A stretch of DNA of 27,326 nucleotides, taken from positions 1 to 27,326 of the IMG/VR virus record IMGVR_UViG_3300025131_004144. The stretch is one strand, 5' to 3'. This DNA is from a virus. Each line of letters opens with the position of its first letter. The first letter of the stretch is position 1. The notes below the pieces were generated by a model. That model was not told where the DNA came from, did no database searches, and was given only the letters and a program-made list of their open reading frames with translations. A program made the position numbers and the translations under genes. Positions 15,101 through 22,862 of this stretch are shown here, in pieces.

Positions 15101-17609
15101 TTATAATTTATTAATAGGTCTAAAAGATAAGGATGATTTACCCTTGAGTTATTTTAAAGAGCATGACGCGTATCCAGCCACTAAGTCTGTTTGGGCTAAA
15201 GGTGCGTTTTTCTTAATGAATAATTTTTCAACACAACAATTTAAGAATCTAGACACTTTGTTTCCATCAAATTCTTTTTTAAGTAATGTATCATCTGCTA
15301 GTGATACTGCATTGGTAGGTCATGCAATGAATCGTTTAGGAAATCAGTTAGGTCCTAGTTTTCTGAATTATACTGCAACTGGTACTAATATTAACTGGTC
15401 AGGAACAACTCTAAGTGGGAGTGCTATGTCTCAAAAAACACGAAGCAACTGTGATGGGGACTGGCCAATTAATGTTGCTGCTAATAGTGGTTCTTCTTTG
15501 ATGATACTTAGTGGAGCTAATGATTTTTTAAGCGCAGACGGCCTTACTCAAAAAGGATTTATAGGATTGAATATTGGTTCTTTGGGTAATACAAGCGACC
15601 CTGAAACAGTATTTACAGCTGGGTCTAGACCTACTCGCGGTGTATATGCATGGGCAAAAAGAGAACATATCTTAGCTTCGGCTAGAATTATAGGAATGCC
15701 GCAGGCAACAGGCCCAAATGTAGCAGGTGTTTCTCACGCACAAAATTATCTTACAGTGGATAAACCCGAAATATTCAATGTTGGGGACCCCGAGGAAGAA
15801 TATATAATTTACAAATATTTTGATTCTTTAACAAGCACTCAATTATCAGGGGCATCAAATGCGTCTGCTCGGGGATTTAGTACTTCTTTAAAATTATCAT
15901 ATGACGAACCTCAGGATGGTGAAACCTTTTTCTTCGACGTAGCAAATATTAATACTGCTGATGACGGCAGTATATTATTAACAGAAGAAAATATAGGTAG
16001 TCTATGGATATCTCCTAAGCGATACTGGATTCATGCGGCTTTTGGTGCAGCGGGAGGTGCGGCTGAAAACTATGGAAAACAGTTAAACGTACCTAGAACA
16101 TATGAAAGTATGGCTATGATAGGAAATAAGGCTGGCGCCTTACCTCCTCCATATGGTACTCAATATATACCTTCTACTTCTCAACTAGGTACTACCTACG
16201 ATGAATATTTATATACATATGCTACTGGTGAGACAGCAGAGAAGGGTAAATCTGCTGTATATCAGCGTGCTTGGAGTTTAATGCCTGAAAAAGAAGGTTC
16301 CGATTTAATATTATCTAAGGAGTATGGACATGGTATTTATAAAGAAGATTCTGGTGAAGGAGGGCAATTGGGTATAGAACCCGCTCTTATAAATACTAGC
16401 GCCGACCCCTCAAGATATATAGAGTTTGCTTTAGACAAACTAGTAGAATTAGATAGCCCTGCTTCATCTCAACCTATTCTTTTTAAAATGGGAACTGCTG
16501 ATGAAATTGATTCTTCAGAGATAACTATTTATGGAGATGATTATACTGGTGTGGCTGATTATAAACCACATCTTATTTGGGAATATAAAGACGAATTACC
16601 TGTACTAAGTAAATATGTTGTTCAACCAGCGAGCGATATATTAGATAAAGACTTAAATTTATATGAACTAAGTACAGAGACCCTTAATTCAGTTAAATTC
16701 ACTTGGGAAGAAGAGGGAGATGATATTTGGTATAGAACTCTCTTTATAGATACAAAGAGCATTAACAATAAATATCACGACGCTATATTACATATACCTT
16801 TTAATGAAGCTCCTACTGTTATAGGTTCTGGAGCATCTAATAAGTTATATAAGTATAATAGTAATACTATCAGTAGTAGCACTTTTGCATATTCAGGGAC
16901 TGAAGGTGCTGGATATATAGCTGATATAGAAGGTCTTGCTGGATATTGTATGAACTTCAATGCTTCAGGAGGTGATGATGGTTATGCAATTATTACACAT
17001 ACTAAGAGTACTTGTATTTCAGGTACCGATTACACAGTTATATTACATACCATACCCGGTTCTTCTGGAGGAGATGCTTCCGAATATATATTTTCGTATG
17101 GTGTTTCTGGGGGTACAACAGGAATGGATATAACGATTAATGCAGATGGTAAGGCACAGCTTTATCACTCTGGTACTACTCTAACTGGAACTTCTATAAT
17201 AAGAAGAGATAGTGAGACCCCTGTAATGATAGCTGCTGTATATCGTAGCGGCTCATCAGATGGAAAGGATTTGAAATTATATGTTGATGGAGGTTTGGAA
17301 GATGCATCTGCTGGAATTATTCCTAATGTTACTCTTAGCGCATCTACGGCTATTGCTGGGCAGGATGGAAATAGTGATAATATGTTCTGTGGTAAAGTAG
17401 AAGAAGTCGTAGTTTATAATCATGCTTTATGGATAGGAGAAACTGAAAGTGAATTATTATTAAATACAACAGACCTCTCTTATAATACAGATACTTCAAA
17501 CATTTATCAAAGTAGACTGTTTGCTTATGATTATCATAATATTAGAGGGCGCTCCAATACACAAGTTGCCTGTAGTAATCAAATATCATGGAAGGTGACA
17601 AAACCATGA
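12189..17609 (+). CDS. Giant tail-tip protein with a C-terminal LamG-like domain
   Basis: At 1,806 residues this is the largest gene of the window. It follows the tape measure, where distal tail or tip proteins normally lie, but is far longer than a usual distal tail protein (250-600 residues). Most of it is beta-rich, with many Gly, Ser, Thr and Asn and no enzyme motif I recognise. Residues about 1530-1750 form a LamG/concanavalin-like domain: HDAILHIPFNEAP, TDYTVILHTIPG, MIAAVYRSG, DLKLYVDGG and EEVVVYNHALW are the usual strands in order. The end (RLFAYDYHNIRGRSN) looks like a fibronectin-type strand pair. It probably decorates the tail tip and touches host glycans. Start has GAGGA nine bases before ATG; the end overlaps the next gene as ATGA. 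Confidence 0.6.
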   Translation: MKLKDNRFYRRMNIDKAIGIYPQFKDFSGVKDEYVTLKGGIGATSYILSGSTPSTPVFGRGELSNGYLRCLASSATLSNAGTIPNLEIYKVKDNIPITEGSMPFTTGTDGTYTAGEDLYVAGVYMDGDSIWLEENFDGSDKSLGEVIPIRTVGTSTVTFEDAYMDIGDAKKSIFVGGGKFPFGGNKTDNLRDYFSDPGNTDRIPIKPKNPKRFRGQWTVRMDRRNKKQQWQIYAPFWKYKDIRGFLKFSKVQPVSTTIETTVEASANNTLFDILKMTPNQSNPFTFDSQTKPLIYSTIELTSAKKSSGGQALRIYHNWSHVSDVSDRKRIEGMFSAGTQQGETDNPLYTPADPQIALLGISNIPRPAILDLGYNKGPYFSIDATDGYGAANDISATMPEINFKLNISKLPPNPLTSISLQACTKAWTSKTYSNGTDDCYYGKAFGQQTVDVDDNPIYGSFISISGATGSAFDNDNQYLGGGRAIGGAGRQGTTQMGWRNFTYQRGIVCVLATRPPDDDENTLDKYMSGLYHDDKTFGGLQFMSYSNPFPSGSESSTIDDLVANNYFRCITGSYQGTIQNRMPTAPGGGPWNNESDGLGGTTPLKNVDTPSVWIKPIPIVPNVDYWGYQGQGGPAGPINHANDDDADNSAPYGTNYSNQMPSLANNGGLMATVFEPTVITAATSGASAVDATMNRLKLHYSEEPGYWFNTAISASCGLDSSFNTGADGVTGESNRFPYTTKNWARVLKDSWFNMKLVFSPFTSCSAQQYDAVSGGADGATSGSGADVATRTGVSVRAYFDTDFSIKTAQTASSSADLLTVPGTTTNYPAEKFVPYVNIPMFNRARASLKDAGFALIDPDYWPTCITWWFMNYRWCGSVSTPSDGEELLWAGGDDLLQPDGGDMEMEAYIDEITFKHWNTEMDNASIGRGPITSMLNIQNYSAVTPKALNNTQDTGKGTGFLNSGCFTNADTGYNLLIGLKDKDDLPLSYFKEHDAYPATKSVWAKGAFFLMNNFSTQQFKNLDTLFPSNSFLSNVSSASDTALVGHAMNRLGNQLGPSFLNYTATGTNINWSGTTLSGSAMSQKTRSNCDGDWPINVAANSGSSLMILSGANDFLSADGLTQKGFIGLNIGSLGNTSDPETVFTAGSRPTRGVYAWAKREHILASARIIGMPQATGPNVAGVSHAQNYLTVDKPEIFNVGDPEEEYIIYKYFDSLTSTQLSGASNASARGFSTSLKLSYDEPQDGETFFFDVANINTADDGSILLTEENIGSLWISPKRYWIHAAFGAAGGAAENYGKQLNVPRTYESMAMIGNKAGALPPPYGTQYIPSTSQLGTTYDEYLYTYATGETAEKGKSAVYQRAWSLMPEKEGSDLILSKEYGHGIYKEDSGEGGQLGIEPALINTSADPSRYIEFALDKLVELDSPASSQPILFKMGTADEIDSSEITIYGDDYTGVADYKPHLIWEYKDELPVLSKYVVQPASDILDKDLNLYELSTETLNSVKFTWEEEGDDIWYRTLFIDTKSINNKYHDAILHIPFNEAPTVIGSGASNKLYKYNSNTISSSTFAYSGTEGAGYIADIEGLAGYCMNFNASGGDDGYAIITHTKSTCISGTDYTVILHTIPGSSGGDASEYIFSYGVSGGTTGMDITINADGKAQLYHSGTTLTGTSIIRRDSETPVMIAAVYRSGSSDGKDLKLYVDGGLEDASAGIIPNVTLSASTAIAGQDGNSDNMFCGKVEEVVVYNHALWIGETESELLLNTTDLSYNTDTSNIYQSRLFAYDYHNIRGRSNTQVACSNQISWKVTKP

Positions 17610-20600
17610 GTTTAACTTGGGCTCCACCCGGCACACAGACAGTTTATACTGAAGTTAGCGGAACCATTACTTTTACGGATGACGATATAAGTGCTGTTTA
17701 CGTTGATTGGGATGATGGACCATCTAATAAGAAATCCGAAGCCAATTTTCAATGGTATACTACTACAGAACCTGAGACAGAAATAACATTAACACATACA
17801 TATACAGCCACGGGTCAATATGCTCCGATTGTTCAGGTTATTAATGATAAGGGCATGGCATCTAAATACCATAGATACAGTGCTACAACAGAAGTTACTC
17901 CTTCAGTTGTTGATACAGCTATAGGTTTAATAAATATAGCTGATGGAACATCCACTGGCTTACTTAGAACTGAAAACAGAACTGTTCTTTCAGGTATTGA
18001 TAACGGTATTTTTGAAAAATCAGGTTCTAGAGATTTATATGTAGCGTTAGCGCCTACTGTTCCTATAAGTAGTCTTGATACTATTGTTAGTGGTTCAGGT
18101 CTTCAATTAACCGTAAGGGTTTTAGTTGAGGATTATGTTGACCCTACGGTGAGCCTTCTTACAGGAGATACTTTAACAAGTGTTCGAGATTTGTCTGTAA
18201 AAATACCAGAGACTACGTGGTCTGGTTCTTTGGGAGGATTAAAAATGAACGACAGTACGTTCCTTGTTAAAAAAGTTCTAAAGGCTACTTTAGATACCTG
18301 TAAACCAGTATTATCTGGGGATACAGCAACCACCAATAATGATTTAAATAAATTAAAGGCTTTCTTTTTCACTTCGGGAGCTGCGAATTTCTTTTATCCT
18401 ATTACATATGTTTCTTTTGGTTGTCCTGTTAAAAAACTAGACGATTCTGATAGACAGGTTTTAATGGATTTTACACAAAGCCGCGCAAAAGCTAGTAATA
18501 CTATTATAAGTGAATATTTCTTTGATTTAGGAAAATCATGGATTAATCCCCAAGATATATGGGCTGTTAATCCATTTTCTCCAGATTCAGATTTCGACTT
18601 TGGTACTGCTTCTACTTTTACTAGCGGGACCGCTACTACAGATACCATAAAAAAAGTAAGATATACTTTCACCCCGCGTCCAGACGGGTTAATAAGTGCT
18701 GCTACAGGAGCTATTGATTCCCCTGATGATAGATATCAACAGGCTTTTAATTTATCAGCAGTTACTGGTTGTTCTTGTTGGTATTTTGAGGACGTGGCTT
18801 CTTATGACCGTGCTGACCAATTCCTTATTGATGATTTTGGAAGGATAGCAGACCAATATCATCTATTAAGAATGCAGGCTGAACCTAATTCTTCTGCTGA
18901 TTACCGAAGTGAGCTGGAGGGATTTGCTGGTGTTTACCGTTTATCTCCCCCACCTGATTGGGGTGCCTCTGGTGGAGCGGCGGACCATACTGCGGATGCT
19001 GGAAGTGCTGGTCCTACAGCTGTAGCAGGTGCTCCTCAATTACTAACATCTGGTGGAAGTGCGGCTAAATTTTATCAGGATTTAGCAGGAAAATCTAAGT
19101 TTACAGATTCCCTCACTAGCGGCTCCTATATAAACTGTACAGCAATAGGTCAGGCTTCTGGAACCAACAATATGGAACTTTTATCAGGGGCCAATGTGGA
19201 CATGATAGACTACGCCACTGGTACCACAGCGGGATTTAATTATACTAACTTAACAGGAGGGGCTCGAGAAGCTCATGAATATCTCGTTGCTATTAATTCG
19301 AGAAAAACCAATAAGATTTTCTTCGAGGCAACTCCTCTTGCTAAAACTTTCACTTCGCTAGCAGGAACAGCTTCTGGAAATAGTACTCAGATTTTAGGGG
19401 TTTATTATCTTAAGGTGAATAACAAAGGAACTTTTACTCAGACCTGCGAATGGATGCCTTTAGAGTTTGAAGATACTACCAAAGTACAACAGGAGTTCAG
19501 GAACACAACTTCAGGAACATATGACACTCGCTCTGCTTCTTTAGCTAAAAGTGGATATATTACCTTTGATATGCCTGATGATTGGTCTAGTATATCAATG
19601 AGCGGACTTACGGGAGGACAGGGTTTGGGAGTTAGTGAAAATCCGAGCATGATATCTATTACAGGTACAAGCCCAGTAGACCCTAGATATGAAATTGAGC
19701 TAACAGGTCTAAAGGTCGCTGCGACGGGAGGCGTATTTGGAGCAGGAAGATATGGACGCTCAATAACAATAACAGGAGCACATATAGGAACTCAATTATC
19801 AGGAACTTATAGCGGTGATGATATAGGAGTATATAAAACTTTGGCAGTAATTATAAGTAGCAGCGCTAGTAATTGGGTGTCAGGAACTACAGAAATGGCC
19901 CCATCAAATGCTTTTACTGTTACAGGAAATCAGGCTGGTTACGGTTTCTGGGTGGCATCAGGAGGAGCTAATGGTTATGATGGAGGAGATTCTTTAACTT
20001 TACAAGTGGGTCAGGGTAATAATCAAGGTGCGACATGGAATAGTGGTAATCAGGAAAATTATGCCTTTACAGCTCCCACTAAACACGGACCTTTTATGAA
20101 TTATGGTATGTGGAATACAGGCGATGACGTTGTAATGAAAATAAGAAACGTAGGAATATATGATGTCTTTGATGGGGCATCTAAAATATGGGTAGCTCTT
20201 ACTGGAAGTGATTATAGTTCTATATATACCACTGTAGATGCTACGGATAACCTTCCTTTCCCAAATACATATGGTTTTGAAAATATTTCAAACGAAGTTT
20301 TACTAGATGCAAGTGGAACATGGAATGATACAGAATATTATCCTTTGAAATTTGTATTATCAGGAACAGATTGGACTAAATTTTATCATCAATCTAACTA
20401 TTATAGTAGAGGAATATTAATAAATAGTTCAGTAAGTGGTTCAATGCAAAAAAGTGGTGTAGAATTATGGAATATATTACCCGCAGATAATGCCTTTTCT
20501 CAAATTATAAAAGAAGTGGATGATAGTGCATTTAATTTATCAAGATTGCCCGTTACTAGTGATGTTTCTTATGCTCGCACAGGTAATTTTTATGAAGTTA

Positions 20601-20998
20601 TTACTATTAAAGGTAAAGTTACCGTAGTTAAAACTGGTATAGGAATACAGGAAATGTCCTTCGCTAGTGTAGCTCTAGGAGACTCATCAGACGCGTCTGC
20701 TTTTACTAAATTTGGGTATGAAGGCTCATTATATAATTATTTACATAAAATTAGACGTATAGAAGAGGAAACTGTGCCCGTCTTTTGGGATGAACGACAA
20801 AAAGATGGAACTTATGTTAGATTTTGGGGTATAGTTAAAAATGTTAATGAAACGCACGGAGAAGGAGGTCCGCGTTCCCTTCAAAGTTTTGATTTTACGA
20901 TGGTGGTACAAAAGATTGCTTTGATTGATTCTACTGGTATACTGATGGCAGACCCCATACCACTAGGAGGTATTCAGGATGCGAGAGATTTCGCCTAG
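17606..20998 (+). CDS. Tail-tip/baseplate protein with an N-terminal PKD-like domain
   Basis: I start this 1,130-residue protein at the ATG of 17606, which overlaps the preceding stop (ATGA) and has GGAAGGTGA (17589-17597) at good distance, rather than at the in-frame ATG of 17588. Residues about 10-100 form a PKD-like Ig fold, with VYVDWDDG near 31-38 and HTYTATGQYAPIVQV near 68-82. The middle is a long beta-rich region without known motifs. Residues about 1000-1110 (GIQEMSFASVALGD, then RFWGIVKNVNETHGEGG and LQSFDFTMVVQKIALID) recall the strand pattern of tail-tip LysM-less XkdP/gp53-type proteins that sit on the hub. It lies directly before the hub gene, supporting a baseplate or tip role. 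The internal similarity is weak. Confidence 0.55.
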   Translation: MSLTWAPPGTQTVYTEVSGTITFTDDDISAVYVDWDDGPSNKKSEANFQWYTTTEPETEITLTHTYTATGQYAPIVQVINDKGMASKYHRYSATTEVTPSVVDTAIGLINIADGTSTGLLRTENRTVLSGIDNGIFEKSGSRDLYVALAPTVPISSLDTIVSGSGLQLTVRVLVEDYVDPTVSLLTGDTLTSVRDLSVKIPETTWSGSLGGLKMNDSTFLVKKVLKATLDTCKPVLSGDTATTNNDLNKLKAFFFTSGAANFFYPITYVSFGCPVKKLDDSDRQVLMDFTQSRAKASNTIISEYFFDLGKSWINPQDIWAVNPFSPDSDFDFGTASTFTSGTATTDTIKKVRYTFTPRPDGLISAATGAIDSPDDRYQQAFNLSAVTGCSCWYFEDVASYDRADQFLIDDFGRIADQYHLLRMQAEPNSSADYRSELEGFAGVYRLSPPPDWGASGGAADHTADAGSAGPTAVAGAPQLLTSGGSAAKFYQDLAGKSKFTDSLTSGSYINCTAIGQASGTNNMELLSGANVDMIDYATGTTAGFNYTNLTGGAREAHEYLVAINSRKTNKIFFEATPLAKTFTSLAGTASGNSTQILGVYYLKVNNKGTFTQTCEWMPLEFEDTTKVQQEFRNTTSGTYDTRSASLAKSGYITFDMPDDWSSISMSGLTGGQGLGVSENPSMISITGTSPVDPRYEIELTGLKVAATGGVFGAGRYGRSITITGAHIGTQLSGTYSGDDIGVYKTLAVIISSSASNWVSGTTEMAPSNAFTVTGNQAGYGFWVASGGANGYDGGDSLTLQVGQGNNQGATWNSGNQENYAFTAPTKHGPFMNYGMWNTGDDVVMKIRNVGIYDVFDGASKIWVALTGSDYSSIYTTVDATDNLPFPNTYGFENISNEVLLDASGTWNDTEYYPLKFVLSGTDWTKFYHQSNYYSRGILINSSVSGSMQKSGVELWNILPADNAFSQIIKEVDDSAFNLSRLPVTSDVSYARTGNFYEVITIKGKVTVVKTGIGIQEMSFASVALGDSSDASAFTKFGYEGSLYNYLHKIRRIEEETVPVFWDERQKDGTYVRFWGIVKNVNETHGEGGPRSLQSFDFTMVVQKIALIDSTGILMADPIPLGGIQDARDFA

Positions 20999-22031
20999 AA
21001 TACTCATAGAGGACACTGAGGTTGATTATATTGATGGTTCTTATAGTGTTAATGGTAATCTTACTGCCGCAGAATTAATATTTGGTATACCTAAACCAGC
21101 GGGAGATTATAGAAAGTTATGGAATAGGGAGGTCACTATGTATTTAAATAAATTTGACTCTGTTCCTCTTTTCCGTGGATGGATTAAAAGAGCTGAACAG
21201 GACCTTAATAGTATAGAAGTTAGAGCTGAAGACGCAATCGGGTACCTTGTTAGGTCAGGAGGACAAAACCAAGCTAAACTTAATCTTACAGACGATGATA
21301 ACTTGGATGGTACTACAGCAGGAGGAGCCATGATTAAGGCTATAACCAAGGCAAATTTACAAGATAAGATTAAAACCGACTTTATTGGCAATACATCGCC
21401 CCTTATTAATAGCGTCTCTGAACCATTGCGGGGCAGCAAGACTGTGCATGGTATATTAACAGAATTGCTCAGTAAAGCAGTGGATAATAGTGGTACATTA
21501 CCTAGGCCTAATATAGCACGCCTTATAGATGATGGCACTAATAGTCAACTCATAATAGAGCTTGAGAGCGATATAGACAGTGATACTATAGTGCATACCT
21601 ATACAGAGCATGATAACATAGTAGCGCTTAATATCATAAATCGTAAAATACCTACTTTTATCACAGTAAATGGTGCAAACGGTGTAACGGCTACATTCAA
21701 GCATACAAGCGCCATTACTGCCTTGGATAATAACCCGATGGAGGTAGATAATGACAATTTAACCTCTCCAGCGGCATGTTTGAACTTCGCGCAGAAGCTT
21801 TTTAGAGCCAATTTAAAGAATCAGTTTGAATATAGTATAGAAATTACTGAAGGAGCCTACTTAACTGAGAACGATGTTATCAAAATTGTTACGGATGACC
21901 CCGATTACAGTGGTAACTACCGTGTTATTGGAAAACAGATAGAATTTACTCCTGATTCTTTCTCAATAGGAATTACTATTAATAGAAAACCACCTACATT
22001 GGCGGAATATCTCGAAAGTGAAGATAATTAG
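20979..22031 (+). CDS. Tail hub protein (gp27/XkdQ-like)
   Basis: A 350-residue protein resembling tail hub proteins of the XkdQ, gpD and T4 gp27 group. Residues 1-30 give the opening strand pair (YSVNGNLTAAELIFGIPKP), then LWNREVTMYLNK and VPLFRGWIKRAEQ (about 47-72) followed by VRAEDAIGYLVR, a well-kept pattern in this family. The C-terminal part (about 295-340) has DVIKIVTDDPDYSGNYRVIGKQ and the closing strand SFSIGITIN, the domain that builds the tube-like hub. The hub caps the tail tube and holds the central spike or tip. AGGAGG at 20965-20970 lies eight bases before ATG and inside the preceding gene. The stop overlaps the stop of a convergent gene by two bases. Confidence 0.7.
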   Translation: MREISPRILIEDTEVDYIDGSYSVNGNLTAAELIFGIPKPAGDYRKLWNREVTMYLNKFDSVPLFRGWIKRAEQDLNSIEVRAEDAIGYLVRSGGQNQAKLNLTDDDNLDGTTAGGAMIKAITKANLQDKIKTDFIGNTSPLINSVSEPLRGSKTVHGILTELLSKAVDNSGTLPRPNIARLIDDGTNSQLIIELESDIDSDTIVHTYTEHDNIVALNIINRKIPTFITVNGANGVTATFKHTSAITALDNNPMEVDNDNLTSPAACLNFAQKLFRANLKNQFEYSIEITEGAYLTENDVIKIVTDDPDYSGNYRVIGKQIEFTPDSFSIGITINRKPPTLAEYLESEDN

Positions 22032-22291
22032 CTTCTTGGATTTGCAGAGCCGGGACTTCCAGAAGCACCAATTGTGCCATTTCCTTGACCCGATTGATTG
22101 GCTGTAGCGTAGTTTCCGAGGTTTGCTCCACCACCAGTTGACTCAGTGTTTTCAGCGTTAATAGTTCTATAATTAACCGTTCCCGCTATTTGGCGTTCAC
22201 CTTGTAAAGTAACTACATTATTAAGGCGTCCATCTACACCATTAGCATCAAGACCCATCTTGCGTCCATAGCCTGTTATATCCGTTACCAT
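22028..22291 (-). CDS. Lone minus-strand protein of unknown function
   Basis: An 87-residue frame fills the whole gap between the hub gene and a divergent promoter region, and its TAA overlaps the hub gene's TAG by two bases, the tight tail-to-tail packing of real genes. Its codons (GAT, GGA, AAT, ACT, GCT) look like those of the neighbours. The first half has beta-like segments (NNVVTLQGERQIAGTVNYR); the second is a Gly, Ser and Asn rich tail (GNYATANQSGQGNGTIGASG) without cysteine. No signal peptide or membrane segment is seen. There is no Shine-Dalgarno, but a TTTATATA box on the minus strand (22323-22316) is centred about 28 bases before ATG, fitting a leaderless archaeal message. I do not recognise a family; a small virion component or a late-acquired accessory gene are both possible. 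Confidence 0.55.
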   Translation of the reverse strand: MVTDITGYGRKMGLDANGVDGRLNNVVTLQGERQIAGTVNYRTINAENTESTGGGANLGNYATANQSGQGNGTIGASGSPGSANPRS

Positions 22292-22292
22292 A

Positions 22293-22324
22293 GTAAAGTT
22301 TATATACTAGCGTACTATATAAAG
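22293..22324. promoter_or_regulatory. Divergent promoter-like palindrome
   Basis: The gap 22292-22398 separates divergent genes and has no open frame. It holds GTAAAGTTTATATA (22293-22306) on the plus strand and, nine bases on, TATATAAA (22316-22323), which reads TTTATATA on the minus strand. Together they make a perfect 8-bp inverted repeat with a 9-base spacer. One box would serve each direction if these are archaeal TATA elements; alternatively the palindrome is an operator for a dimeric regulator. The plus-strand half and spacing match the element at 6944-6973. Confidence 0.5.
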
Positions 22325-22329
22325 ATATT

Positions 22330-22381
22330 GTCGAATGCGTTATAGTGGCGCACATGGAATGCTGGATGGAGAATATTCGAC
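22330..22381. repeat. 7-bp inverted repeat in the leader of the fibre cluster
   Basis: GTCGAAT (22330-22336) and ATTCGAC (22375-22381) are perfect inverted copies 38 bases apart, between the promoter-like palindrome and the Shine-Dalgarno GGAGGA (22389-22394) of the next gene. In RNA they would close a large loop just before the ribosome binding site. A chance match is possible in AT-rich DNA. Confidence 0.4.
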
Positions 22382-22398
22382 GTACTTTGGAGGAATAA

Positions 22399-22860
22399 AT
22401 GGCACTTAAAGACGGTATGCAAGGTCGTGAATACGACAAATTTCTCGCTGATGCGAGCGGTAACACAGCAGTCCGCGTTATGACTACGATAGGTTCAGGT
22501 TCTGAATCTTTAGCGTATGCTACGGGGGCTTATACAGATATAGGAGCAACAGAACTCGCAGTTAGCGGTTTAAATAATGTGGCTTTAGATGGTAAGATAG
22601 GTTCATGGTTTGTATTTAATTCAGGAGCCACGTCTGCCATAACTTATAAAATGTACGCATCTTATATATCTGGAGCTAGTGATTGGACTTTAGCAGACAC
22701 TGCTGGTGAATGGGACCAAGTAGGTTCTGATATATCTGTTTCAGCTGGTGCCACTAAGCATATACCTTGGCAAAATACATACCGTAACGTTACTTTGACT
22801 TCGGTTGCTGGTAGCGGTACTACCTCTGTTACTCACGCTCAACTTTACGCTGTGAACTAG
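22399..22860 (+). CDS. Small beta-rich virion protein, fibre cluster
   Basis: A 153-residue protein that begins ALKDGMQGREYDKFLADASGN (residues 2-22, given here in part as the diagnostic stretch LADASGNTAVRV), an opening seen in many tail appendage proteins, followed by a beta-sandwich-like region (SWFVFNSGATSAITYKMYA, then TKHIPWQNTYRNVTLTSVA). It lacks membrane or enzyme motifs. It is the first gene of the cluster behind the divergent promoter and has a strong GGAGGA site. It probably forms a small trimeric or ring-like adaptor on which the following adhesion proteins sit, but this is inferred from place and fold type only. Confidence 0.5.
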   Translation: MALKDGMQGREYDKFLADASGNTAVRVMTTIGSGSESLAYATGAYTDIGATELAVSGLNNVALDGKIGSWFVFNSGATSAITYKMYASYISGASDWTLADTAGEWDQVGSDISVSAGATKHIPWQNTYRNVTLTSVAGSGTTSVTHAQLYAVN

Positions 22861-22862
22861 AG

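Noticed and set aside
13217-16215. Further TTTATATA boxes, for example near 13217 and 16205
   Set aside because: They lie inside a long coding gene, lack the GTAA lead and the second box at 17 bases, and are expected by chance in AT-rich coding DNA.
17588-17605. Upstream start codon for the PKD-bearing protein
   Set aside because: The ATG at 17588 has no ribosome site at proper distance and the ribosome site GGAAGGTGA lies just after it, fitting the ATG at 17606.
21107-21538. 143-aa minus-strand frame opposite the hub gene
   Set aside because: It lies wholly inside a well-supported hub gene, has no ribosome site or promoter, and reads as a low-quality antisense shadow.
22028-22398. Invertible DNA segment carrying a fibre end
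   Set aside because: A lone minus-strand gene beside fibre genes suggested phase inversion, but no long inverted repeats flank it and no recombinase gene is in the window.
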